A stretch of DNA of 64,000 nt from the NCBI RefSeq assembly GCF_019312595.1, contig NZ_JAHWDQ010000002.1:62001-126000 (forward strand), given 5' to 3'. This stretch comes from Zhongshania aquimaris (GTDB lineage Bacteria > Pseudomonadota > Gammaproteobacteria > Pseudomonadales > Spongiibacteraceae). Under the pieces are notes generated by a model. The model saw nothing but the letters and a program-made list of their open reading frames with translations, searched no databases and was not told where the DNA came from. Each line of letters starts with the position of its first letter. Within the stretch, counting starts at the first letter, position 1. Positions 27,014-35,138 of the stretch are shown piece by piece. The translations under genes were made by a program, and so were the position numbers.

Positions 27014-29443
27014 CTATGGCCGAACCGGACGCACATCAATATCGTTCAGTTTGGCGTCGAAGGCATCGGTCAGCAAGCAGTCATAACGGCGTTCATCGTA
27101 CTCTGCAAGCCGCTGCGACTGCTGCTCAGTTAACAGACCAGCCGCCACTGCCGATTGTAATTTTTCAGCAAAGCTATCGCCTGGTAATTTGCTATGAAGA
27201 ACCGCATCGTAGTCGTTTTCAATTTCACTCAACAATTGAAAAGCGCGATGAATACGGCCTTGGGCGTCCTCGTCGTTGTCGCTCATATGTACCGCATCTG
27301 CCAATATCGACCGCACCGGATTTTGGGTCATAATCATATCGCCCAAAGCGCGAATATCATTATCCGACACGTCGAAGCTCGGCACACCCCAGGGGAAAAA
27401 TACTACGCGTAACACACAACCCATCCAACGCTGTGGCATATTTTGATAAAAGCCCATTAGCGCTTTATTCAATGCTGTAAAACTGCGTTTTAAGGCAAAC
27501 TCCGCATGTAGCGTATTTGCTTCGCTGGCATGCTGATTATCATGAAATTTGAGAATAGCGCAGGCGATAACAAGCTGACTATGCACGTCCCCAAGTCGCG
27601 CCGACAGTAACTCCCGACGTTTAAGATCGCCACCCAGTAGCAGTAATGCAAAGTCCGCCGTCGCCGCAAACACGGCACTGTAGCGATCAATTCTCGGATA
27701 CCAGCGCGCCGACAAAGCGCTATTTCCGCAATCCGTTTTTGAAAACTTGCTCGCCGTCAAACCCTGCAAAAATCCGCGACTAAACACGCCAGCGGTGTGC
27801 GCTAAGTGAGCGCTAAGCAAACCATCAAAGCGCTCTAAAGCACCGTCGCCGTCATCAGACAGGGCTTCGAGTTCATCCGCCAAATAGGGGTGACAACGCA
27901 TTGCTCCCTGTCCGAATATAATCATCGAGCGGGTAAGAATATTTGCGCCCTCAACGGTAATCGCGATGGGAATAGTCTGGTAAACCAGCGCCATAAAATT
28001 TCTTGGCCCCATTTGAATAGCCCGACCACCCAGAATATCCATGCTGTGATTAATCAAACTGCGCATGGTTTCCGTCGCGTGATATTTGGCCATCGCCGTT
28101 AAGACCGACGGCGCGCCATCAGCCAAGGCGCGAGTCACTAGGGCACGATAGGCTTCTAGCATATACGCACCCGCCGCAATGTCTGCGCTGGCTTCTTGAA
28201 CACCCTCAAACTTGCCAACCGAAATGCCAAACTGGCGTCGAATTCGCGCAAAAGCACCGACCATCAAATAGCTCATTTCGCCACCGGCAGTGGATAGTGC
28301 GGGCAGTGAAATACCGCGCCCAGCACCCAAACACTCCACCAGCATCATCCAGCCTTGGCCGATATATTTTTGCCCACCGATCAACATCGACATGGGTATA
28401 AAGACATCGACACCGGTTATCGGGCCATTCATAAATGCCGAACCCGGATAATGACGGCGACCGATTTCCACCCCCGCCAAATCTGCGGGAACCAGCGCGC
28501 AGGTAATACCACGCTCAACCTCGTCACCTATTAATCCGTCGGGGTCGCTGAGGCGAAATGCCAACCCAACAACAGTCGCGATCGGCGCAAGGGTAATCCA
28601 GCGTTTTGAAAAATTGAGTTTTACGCCTAGGACTTTTTCGCCGTTGTATTCTTGTTCGCAGACCTCACCAGTATCGGGAATCGCACCGGCATCCGAGCCC
28701 GCCTCGGGACTGGTCAAACCAAAACAGGGCACTTCTTCGCCCTTAGCCAAACGCGCCAGCCAAAAGTCTTTTTGCTCATCGGTTCCGTATTTCAGCAACA
28801 GCTCACCGGGACCTAATGAATTGGGTACCATCACGCTGACCGCCGCCACTGTCGAGCGACTGGCAATTTTGCTCACAACGCGGCTTTGCGCGTAAGGCGT
28901 AAATTCGAGGCCGCCGTATGCACCGGGAATAATTAGACCGAGAAAGCCTTTGTCTTTTATAAACTGCCACACCGCTGGTGACAGGTCTTTATCGTGATGA
29001 TGAATTTGCCACTCGTCGAGCATCTCGCAGAGCTCTGCGGTTTCATTATCAAGGAAGGCTTGCTCTGCTTCACTCAGTGTTGAAAGCTCGATCGCCTCGA
29101 ACTTAGACCAATCGGGATGACCGGAAAATAAATCTTTTTCCCACCAGGTGGTGCCGGCATCCAGCGCCTCGCGCTCAGTACTGCTCATCGCGGGCATCAT
29201 TTTTTTCAATGCCACTTTTGCCGGTGCGCTGATAAAACGGATTCTTAAGCTGTCGACAATAATCACCGCCAGCACGGCCAATAAGACCAGTAAAACGATG
29301 GGATGAATAAAGAAGTCACTGCACAAACCAGCCAGCAACCAAGCGCTAACAAACACCGCGCAGCCGCGACGCCGAGATAACTGGAAAGAAAAAATTAAGG
29401 CGGTGGCAATAACAATTGCAAGAAATGCTAACAGGCCAATCAT
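27014..29443 (-). CDS. fadE: Acyl-CoA dehydrogenase FadE (large form)
   Basis: First step of fatty acid beta-oxidation: an FAD enzyme oxidising acyl-CoA to trans-2-enoyl-CoA. I choose the ATG at 29443 (809 residues, E. coli 814). It follows GAGAGGG and starts with the two membrane-associated helices MIGLLAFLAIVIATALIF. An ATG at 29479 would add twelve unsupported residues. Further parts are the GFLGLIIPGAYGGLEF segment, CFGLTSPEAGSDAG (FAD-binding), and GGRAIQMGPRN with AITVEGANILTRSMIIFGQGA, which contains the probable catalytic Glu. A C-terminal DUF1974-type extension follows. It is the main fadE of the window, with the DUF2007 gene behind it. Confidence 0.95.
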   Translation of the reverse strand: MIGLLAFLAIVIATALIFSFQLSRRRGCAVFVSAWLLAGLCSDFFIHPIVLLVLLAVLAVIIVDSLRIRFISAPAKVALKKMMPAMSSTEREALDAGTTWWEKDLFSGHPDWSKFEAIELSTLSEAEQAFLDNETAELCEMLDEWQIHHHDKDLSPAVWQFIKDKGFLGLIIPGAYGGLEFTPYAQSRVVSKIASRSTVAAVSVMVPNSLGPGELLLKYGTDEQKDFWLARLAKGEEVPCFGLTSPEAGSDAGAIPDTGEVCEQEYNGEKVLGVKLNFSKRWITLAPIATVVGLAFRLSDPDGLIGDEVERGITCALVPADLAGVEIGRRHYPGSAFMNGPITGVDVFIPMSMLIGGQKYIGQGWMMLVECLGAGRGISLPALSTAGGEMSYLMVGAFARIRRQFGISVGKFEGVQEASADIAAGAYMLEAYRALVTRALADGAPSVLTAMAKYHATETMRSLINHSMDILGGRAIQMGPRNFMALVYQTIPIAITVEGANILTRSMIIFGQGAMRCHPYLADELEALSDDGDGALERFDGLLSAHLAHTAGVFSRGFLQGLTASKFSKTDCGNSALSARWYPRIDRYSAVFAATADFALLLLGGDLKRRELLSARLGDVHSQLVIACAILKFHDNQHASEANTLHAEFALKRSFTALNKALMGFYQNMPQRWMGCVLRVVFFPWGVPSFDVSDNDIRALGDMIMTQNPVRSILADAVHMSDNDEDAQGRIHRAFQLLSEIENDYDAVLHSKLPGDSFAEKLQSAVAAGLLTEQQSQRLAEYDERRYDCLLTDAFDAKLNDIDVRPVRP

Positions 29444-29895
29444 AGTACCCTCTCTGAGCTGTAGTGGTTTGCGATACAAACGTTTAGATCAGTGAATAGT
29501 GCTTACCATGCTACGCTGTCGCAGTGACTATTGCATTAATGAGGCAAAGGCGGCGATCGAAAGTTCACACGTAGACCAGTAACGACGCGGCCTAAATTTA
29601 ATTTTGTTATACCAAAATATGGACTGCATCAACGATGTCAGCCACACTCTCGCCTCTAACTAATTGAAAGAGGCCCTTACTCGAACTGGAATTTTGTTCT
29701 CTGACAAAGAAAAATCGCACGCAATAGGGCGTCGGGTTGATTATCATAAATGACCGATTTAATAGAGCCTGCCCTTTATGCCCGGTACGCAGCGGAGCGA
29801 GCGCTTTGGCTACGATTTAAGCAAAAGTAGGACTGGCAGAGAGCAAAGCAACAATTGTGTATAAGCCACTTTAAAATAATATCGGGATTACAAAC
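29444..29895. other. Intergenic region between fadE and the ketoacyl synthase gene (452 bases)
   Basis: This divergent gap must hold the promoters of fadE and of the PA3286-like synthase. I see a short palindrome AAACGTTT at 29478-29485 and a weak TGATTATCATAAATGA element near 29738. Neither is strong enough to call. No gene or RNA is evident. Confidence 0.5.
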
Positions 29896-31020
29896 ATGAA
29901 CTCCTCAGTCGTTATTAGCGGAGTGGGCCTATGGACCCCAGCAAATAGCATTAGCAACGAAGAACTCGTAAGTAGCTACAACGCGTGGGCCGAACACTTT
30001 AACCACGAGAATCACGCTGCTATTGAAGCGGGCGAGTTAGACGCTAAGCCACTCTCCACTGCCGCCTTTATTGAAAAAGCATCTGGCATCAAAAGCCGCT
30101 ACGCCTATTCAAAAGAAGGTATTTTAGATATCCATCGTATGCGCCCGCTGCTGGAAGTACGCGATGATGAGCAGGTCTCGCATCAAGCAGAGATGGCTAT
30201 TTCCGCAGCAAAAAAGGCGCTTATAGCCGCAAATAAAACGGCTGCTGATATTGATATGGTCATTGTGTCCTGTGCCTACACTCAACGCTCCTATCCCGCG
30301 ATTGCGATTGAAGTACAAGCGGCCTTAGGAATCGAAGGTTTTGGTTTTGATATGCTAGTCGCGTGTTCGGCAGCCACTTTTGGCTTGGAGCGAGCCGTTG
30401 ACGCAATAAAATGCGGCACGTCAAAAGGTGTATTAGTCATTAGCCCTGAACTCACCTCTCCGCAAGTTAATTACATGGATAGGGATTCCCACTTTATTTT
30501 TGGCGACGTGGCAACAGCCGTGGTGGTCGAGAGCAGCGAATCGTGCCAATCTGCCCACGCCTTCGATGTGGTAAGCACCAAATGTGTGACGGCGTACTCC
30601 AATAACATTCGCTCAAACTTTGGCTACACATCGCGGACAACCGACCAAGACCCCTATGCTGCGGATATGCTATTCCATCAAAATGGTCGCAAAGTCTTTA
30701 AAGAAGTGTGCCCCATGGCCGCCGACCACATTGAGACTCATTTGCACAGCAACGGTATTCAAGTCGCCGAGTTGAAACGCTGGTGGCTGCATCAAGCCAA
30801 TATCAATATGAATCTCTTGATCAGCAAGCGATTGCTGGGTCGCGACGCCACCCTTGAAGAGGCACCGATTGTTCTCGACGAGTATGCCAACACCGCCTCA
30901 GCGGGTTCGATCATTGCGTTTGCAAAACATCATGAAGATTTAGCCGCTGGCGATATCGGCGTGATTTGCTCCTTCGGCGCCGGTTACTCCATCGGCAGCC
31001 TCATTCTTCGGAAGCGCTAA
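29896..31020 (+). CDS. Beta-ketoacyl-ACP synthase III, PA3286-like
   Basis: A thiolase-fold condensing enzyme of 374 residues. The catalytic triad is visible: Cys157 in MLVACSAATFG, His299 in WWLHQANINMN, and Asn332 in EYANTASAGS. It resembles Pseudomonas aeruginosa PA3286, which condenses a medium-chain acyl-CoA (octanoyl-CoA) with malonyl-ACP. That reaction moves beta-oxidation intermediates back into fatty acid synthesis. The insert of about 30 residues near the N-terminus (FNHENHAAIEAGELDAKPLS) is typical of that group and absent from plain FabH. Its place beside fadE, divergently transcribed, fits a link between breakdown and synthesis. Confidence 0.88.
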   Translation: MNSSVVISGVGLWTPANSISNEELVSSYNAWAEHFNHENHAAIEAGELDAKPLSTAAFIEKASGIKSRYAYSKEGILDIHRMRPLLEVRDDEQVSHQAEMAISAAKKALIAANKTAADIDMVIVSCAYTQRSYPAIAIEVQAALGIEGFGFDMLVACSAATFGLERAVDAIKCGTSKGVLVISPELTSPQVNYMDRDSHFIFGDVATAVVVESSESCQSAHAFDVVSTKCVTAYSNNIRSNFGYTSRTTDQDPYAADMLFHQNGRKVFKEVCPMAADHIETHLHSNGIQVAELKRWWLHQANINMNLLISKRLLGRDATLEEAPIVLDEYANTASAGSIIAFAKHHEDLAAGDIGVICSFGAGYSIGSLILRKR

Positions 31021-31027
31021 CCGCAGT

Positions 31028-31054
31028 GACTGCCTTCCAATTTGGAGGGTAGTC
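31028..31054. terminator. Hairpin between convergent genes
   Basis: An 11-bp imperfect stem (31028-31038 with 31044-31054, including two G-T pairs) sits between the convergent stops of the ketoacyl synthase and the chalcone-isomerase-like gene. There is no T-run on either side. Confidence 0.4.
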
Positions 31055-31062
31055 AATGGTAT

Positions 31063-31641
31063 TTAGCCACTCAACGCCTCGCGCCATGCGGCAAGCATGG
31101 TGTCGCGCTGCTCCTCACTTACCGCCGCTCGGCCCAACCATACGCTCAAAATAATCGCCGCCGACTCAGGTGAGCTAACAATGCCCAGCTGCCGGCCATT
31201 CAAAGCCAAGCCAAGCCCCTCGTCTGGCACCCAGGTGAGTTGGTAGTGATCTCCCTTCTCAACCGCTAAATACCAGCTGCAAAAGCGGGCGATATCAGCA
31301 GCTGCCGGCGCCAACTCCTGCTCGCTAAACGCACCCTCTAAAGCCTTATTGGTCATTTTCTGAAAACGTTCGGCGGACACACCGACCTTGTATTCAATAA
31401 TAATTTGCTTTGCATAACTCGGGTTTAAAATATCACCGTTCTCGGGCAATGCTTGCTGAGGATCTACTTGTAATCGGGTAAAGGTCAGGTCTTTCCACAA
31501 CAAGGTGTAGGTCTCGCTGCTGACCGTTTGCCACTCGGTGGCTTGGGCAACACTTTGCATGAATATCACGCCCGCCATCATCAGAGAATTGAGCCAGGTC
31601 CTGCGCCAAACCCTGCCACACACTTTTTGCTTGCGATTCAT
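31063..31641 (-). CDS. Exported chalcone-isomerase-like protein (Chalcone_3 family)
   Basis: A 192-residue periplasmic protein. The start at 31641 overlaps the upstream MFS gene by 4 bases (ATGA) and gives a basic start followed by a hydrophobic stretch and a VAQA cleavage site before TEW. The mature part has the chalcone-isomerase-like pattern: the YTLLWKDLTFTRLQV strand, IIIEYKVGVSAERFQKMTNKAL, a helix with FCSWYLAVEKGDHYQLTWVPDEGL, and ESAAIILSVWLG. Bacterial members lack known isomerase activity and some bind fatty acids, so a lipid-related role in the periplasm is inference. It is the last gene of the minus-strand arm of the lipid locus. Confidence 0.82.
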   Translation of the reverse strand: MNRKQKVCGRVWRRTWLNSLMMAGVIFMQSVAQATEWQTVSSETYTLLWKDLTFTRLQVDPQQALPENGDILNPSYAKQIIIEYKVGVSAERFQKMTNKALEGAFSEQELAPAAADIARFCSWYLAVEKGDHYQLTWVPDEGLGLALNGRQLGIVSSPESAAIILSVWLGRAAVSEEQRDTMLAAWREALSG

Positions 31642-32873
31642 ACATCTGCCCTCTTTCCAAGCCAAGCCACTGATTCGCGCCCCAGCATATAAAACACGCA
31701 TAATTTCAGGACTACCGGCGCAAGCACGTAAGCCGCCGTAATTGCCCACACTGGCGGCACGTCAATGTCTGCCTGACTACCCAGCCATAAATAAGACACA
31801 CCCACCGCCAAGCCCATTGCCGCTTTGCTCAGCATACTCCACAGTGCAAACATTCTTGCCCCCAGCGCAGCACCCCCATGCTCTTTAGACAACGCTTGCG
31901 CCAAGCCGGTTTGCATCGCTGAAGGTAGAGCCTGATCTGCACCCAGCATCAAGCCAGTACCAATACTAATTGCGATAAACCAGTACACATCGCCTTCGCC
32001 AAGTAATGCCGCAAAACTAAACAGCAGCGCCGAGCAGCACAGACCAATTCGCCAAGAGCGCAGGTCACCCAGCTTTTTCGCCAGAAAATACCAAAACGGC
32101 ACACCAATTAAACCTGCTAAAAAATAACTAAGTAGTGCCATCGGCACCGCATCTTCGGCGCCTAACACCTCTCGCATAAACAACAGTAAGACTGCTCCGG
32201 GTATCGCATTTGCAAACATGTTCACAAACCAGGGCAGCGCCAGGCTCCGCACCCGACAATCAGCCAGCAAGACCTTAACACTTAGGGTACTATTCGCGCC
32301 GGCAGAAAAATTCTGACTACCTTGCAAATAAACGGCAACAAACAGCGCCGCTAGCAACACGATTAGTGCCGAGGGTAGAGATGACGGCGCCACGAGCGCG
32401 GGCGCTAACATGGCTATTAAAGTACCTAATAACAGCGTGCCCTCGCGACTACTGTTATAACGCAGACGATCCATATTGTGTTGTGAGAGGTTCACAGGCA
32501 AGGCCAACCACGGTACAGTAATACCCGTCCAACCCAGCATGAGTAGTACCAGCGCGAGCGCCAGTATGCTTGGCGGCCAAGGATGAGGAATAAATGCCAA
32601 TGACATTGCGCTGGCAGCAATTAAAAGCCAAGAGCCCAACCACAGTGCTCGACCGCTGCCGTGACGATCTACCCACGCACCAGCAGGCAGGTCACTGGCA
32701 ACATCGCTAAAGCGAGCTAGAATAAATATGGTTCCCACCACGGTGTAACCATAGCCACCTTGCTCAGCCAACCACAGCGGCGCATAGATATAAAACGGCA
32801 GCCCCAATGCCGCCAGCGGCAAGCCGGGCAGCGCATAGCGAATAAATCGCCAATAGGCTAAAGGACTCCGCAT
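31638..32873 (-). CDS. MFS / GPH-like membrane transporter
   Basis: A 411-residue integral membrane protein with about eleven or twelve hydrophobic helices. The loop DLPAGAWVDRHGSGRALW between helices 2 and 3 is a variant of the MFS/GPH motif (GxWxDRxGrR). I place the start at 32873 (MRSPLAYWRFIRYALPGLPLAA). A start at 32984 would overlap the divergent gene and cross the promoter pair. The substrate is unknown. It is co-transcribed with the chalcone-isomerase-like gene by a 4-base overlap and is predicted to be driven by the minus-strand ECF-type promoter at 32940-32967. Confidence 0.87.
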   Translation of the reverse strand: MRSPLAYWRFIRYALPGLPLAALGLPFYIYAPLWLAEQGGYGYTVVGTIFILARFSDVASDLPAGAWVDRHGSGRALWLGSWLLIAASAMSLAFIPHPWPPSILALALVLLMLGWTGITVPWLALPVNLSQHNMDRLRYNSSREGTLLLGTLIAMLAPALVAPSSLPSALIVLLAALFVAVYLQGSQNFSAGANSTLSVKVLLADCRVRSLALPWFVNMFANAIPGAVLLLFMREVLGAEDAVPMALLSYFLAGLIGVPFWYFLAKKLGDLRSWRIGLCCSALLFSFAALLGEGDVYWFIAISIGTGLMLGADQALPSAMQTGLAQALSKEHGGAALGARMFALWSMLSKAAMGLAVGVSYLWLGSQADIDVPPVWAITAAYVLAPVVLKLCVFYMLGRESVAWLGKRADV

Positions 32874-32921
32874 ACAAACTCCGTAGCGGCCAAGGACGGC
32901 CCATTGCAGACTCACGCAAAG

Positions 32922-32949
32922 TGATCTGATCAATGGCAGTATACGTAAC
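32922..32949 (+). promoter_or_regulatory. Putative ECF-sigma promoter, plus arm (FAD oxidoreductase operon)
   Basis: TGATCT (32922-32927), 16 bases, then CGTAAC (32944-32949), about 30 bases upstream of the start codon at 32979. The spacing and hexamers resemble the TGATCC/CGTA-type promoters of RpoE-ChrR (group ECF11) singlet-oxygen regulons, as I recall them. The -10 overlaps that of the minus-strand promoter by its CG. Confidence 0.6.
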
Positions 32950-32967
32950 AACGAGATTGTGAGATCA
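32940..32967 (-). promoter_or_regulatory. Putative ECF-sigma promoter, minus arm (MFS operon)
   Basis: Read on the minus strand, TGATCT (32967-32962) is followed after 16 bases by CGTATA (32945-32940), about 65 bases upstream of the MFS start at 32873. It has the same -35 hexamer, spacing and CGTA core as the plus-strand site, and interlocks with it. Confidence 0.6.
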
Positions 32968-32978
32968 CTGATATTTCT

Positions 32979-34328
32979 ATGCAAACACTAACACCAAGCG
33001 CGCCTCTCAATATTGCCGTCATAGGCTCGGGCATTTCTGGCCTGAGCAGCGCGTGGCTGCTCGGCAAGCATCACAAGGTCACCTTGTTCGAGCAAGACTC
33101 GCGCTTAGGCGGCCACACCAATACCGTTGATGTGATGACCAGCGCCGGTACCGTTGCCGTCGATACCGGCTTTATTGTGTTTAATCAACGCTGCTATCCC
33201 AACTTGATCGCCTTATTCAAAGAGCTAGGCGTTGTCTATCAAGGCACCGATATGTCCTTCGGCGTATCGCTAGATAAAGGCCGCTTGGAATACAGTGGCT
33301 CTAATTCAATATCGACCTTGTTTGCGCAAAAACGAAATCTCTTCCGGCCGCGATTTTGGGGCATGATCCGCGACCTACTGCGCTTTTATAAACAAAGCGC
33401 AGCTTGGCTGCATTCACTGCCAGACGATATGTCCTTGGGCGAGTTACTAGAACGCGAGAAATTTGGCCCCGGCTTTTGCCAAGATCACCTGCTCCCGATG
33501 GGAGCCGCCATTTGGTCAACGCCGGTAGAAAAATTCATGGCCTACCCAGCCAAAACCTTTCTGCGCTTCTGCGACAATCACGGTTTGCTACAAGTTAACG
33601 AGCGCCCCCAGTGGCAAACGGTCATAGGCGGTTCGCGGGAGTACGTAAAGCGTATTCAGCAAACCTTCACTGGCGATATCCGACTAAACTGCAAAGTAGC
33701 CAAAGTGCGTCGCTTTCACGACCACGTCATAATCACCGACAACAATGGTGAAAATCACCGCTTTGACCATGTCGTGATGGCCGGTCACGCCGATCAATCG
33801 CTAGCGATGCTCGACGACGCAAATGCCGATGAACAACGCCTGCTAGGTGCCTTTGCCTACGAGCAAAATGACGCCGTACTGCACCGCGATGAAAAACTAA
33901 TGCCAGTGCTCGGTGAAGTGTGGTCGAGCTGGAACTATCTAGCCGACAGAGAACAAGATGGTAGCAAAGTATCGGTTAGCTACTGGATGAATTCCCTGCA
34001 GCACTTGCCCTGTAACGAGCAGTTAATTGTTACCCTAAACCCGCTACGCAGACCGAGAAAACATTTGGTTTACGAGCAGTTTAGCTACCAACATCCGGTG
34101 TTCGACGATGCCGCCCTCAATGCGCAAAAACACCTTTGGAGCCTGCAGGGCAAACAGCGTACCTGGTTTTGCGGCAGTTATTTTGGCTATGGCTTCCACG
34201 AAGATGGCATTCAATCAGGCCTTGCCGTCGCCGAACAATTAGGTGGCGTTGCGCGGCCTTGGAATACGGAAAAGGCCAGCGACCGCATCCACGTGCACGC
34301 CGCAAGCACCTTAACCGCTGCGGCATGA
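32979..34328 (+). CDS. FAD/NAD(P)-binding oxidoreductase (amine-oxidase-like)
   Basis: A 449-residue flavoprotein. The N-terminal dinucleotide-binding motif IAVIGSGISGLSSAWLL is followed by FEQDSRLGGHTNTVDV, the Glu for the FAD ribose and the RxGGH motif of the amine-oxidase/desaturase group. Later come AVDTGFIVFN and, near the C-terminus, GSYFGYGFHEDGIQSG for FAD closure. This family is regularly linked to DUF1365 and cyclopropane-synthase genes, and related genes belong to the RpoE-ChrR response of Rhodobacter. A role in modifying membrane acyl chains is inferred from that linkage. Its stop overlaps the DUF1365 start. Confidence 0.88.
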   Translation: MQTLTPSAPLNIAVIGSGISGLSSAWLLGKHHKVTLFEQDSRLGGHTNTVDVMTSAGTVAVDTGFIVFNQRCYPNLIALFKELGVVYQGTDMSFGVSLDKGRLEYSGSNSISTLFAQKRNLFRPRFWGMIRDLLRFYKQSAAWLHSLPDDMSLGELLEREKFGPGFCQDHLLPMGAAIWSTPVEKFMAYPAKTFLRFCDNHGLLQVNERPQWQTVIGGSREYVKRIQQTFTGDIRLNCKVAKVRRFHDHVIITDNNGENHRFDHVVMAGHADQSLAMLDDANADEQRLLGAFAYEQNDAVLHRDEKLMPVLGEVWSSWNYLADREQDGSKVSVSYWMNSLQHLPCNEQLIVTLNPLRRPRKHLVYEQFSYQHPVFDDAALNAQKHLWSLQGKQRTWFCGSYFGYGFHEDGIQSGLAVAEQLGGVARPWNTEKASDRIHVHAASTLTAAA

Positions 34329-35110
34329 CTGCCGACGATCACACGGCGATATACTGTGGAGAAGTGATGCACCATCGCTTCTATCCGCGCAAACATCGCT
34401 TTGTGTATCGCATGAGCAGCTTTTTATTCGACCTAGACAAACTGGATGAGACGGCACACCGCTGCAAGCTGTTCTCGTTTAATAGTTTTAACTTCTTTAG
34501 CTTTTACAATCGCGACGTCGGCAATGGCAGCGGTGAAGCGCCGCGCGAATATCTTGAGCGCACCTTACTCGAGCACGGCGTAAGTACCCCTCTTAAGTCC
34601 GCAAGCCTGCTCTGCTACCCGCGCATTTTAGGATTCACCTTCAATCCGCTGAGCGTTTATTATTGCTACGGTGACGATTCGCAGCTGTTCGCTATCTTGT
34701 ACGAAGTCAGTAACACGTTTAAGCAGCGCCATACCTACTTAATCCCCGTATCTGAAAGCGACCAGGGCAAAGGTATAGTCCGCCAGCAATGCGATAAAAA
34801 TTTTTACGTATCGCCATTTATTCCCATGGCTGTGCGCTATCATTTTCGAATGCACCTGCCGACTGAGCGTATCAGCTTGGCAATTCGCGAGACCGAGCAC
34901 GAAAAGCCGCTTCTTCACGCCGTATTCCGGGGCGAAAGACGTCCTTTCTCAGATTGGGAGTTACTTAAGAATCTTGTCAGCTTGCCGTTAATGACCGTTA
35001 AGGCCGTAGTCGGTATTCACTGGGAAGCCCTAAAACTTTTTATCAAAGGTGTGAAATTAGTACCTCGCCCAGCTGAACCGAAAGCGTCAGTTTCACGTAT
35101 TGACCAATAA
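34325..35110 (+). CDS. DUF1365 family protein
   Basis: A 261-residue protein of unknown biochemistry. It starts at the ATG at 34325 that overlaps the stop of the FAD oxidoreductase (ATGA). The opening YCGEVMHHRFYPRKHRFVYRMS is the DUF1365 hallmark. Further conserved parts are LCYPRILGFTFNPLSVYYCY and KNFYVSPFIPM. The family nearly always sits between an FAD oxidoreductase and a cyclopropane-fatty-acid-synthase homolog, as here, so it is thought to act on lipids. The frame extends upstream but only in antiphase with the preceding gene. Confidence 0.92.
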   Translation: MTADDHTAIYCGEVMHHRFYPRKHRFVYRMSSFLFDLDKLDETAHRCKLFSFNSFNFFSFYNRDVGNGSGEAPREYLERTLLEHGVSTPLKSASLLCYPRILGFTFNPLSVYYCYGDDSQLFAILYEVSNTFKQRHTYLIPVSESDQGKGIVRQQCDKNFYVSPFIPMAVRYHFRMHLPTERISLAIRETEHEKPLLHAVFRGERRPFSDWELLKNLVSLPLMTVKAVVGIHWEALKLFIKGVKLVPRPAEPKASVSRIDQ

Positions 35111-35138
35111 TTGTGATAGAAAATGCTAAGGGTTCACT

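Noticed and set aside
29478-29485. AAACGTTT palindrome upstream of fadE as a PsrA/FadR-type operator
   Set aside because: The PsrA consensus needs a spacer between the half sites; eight bases are too short to be significant.
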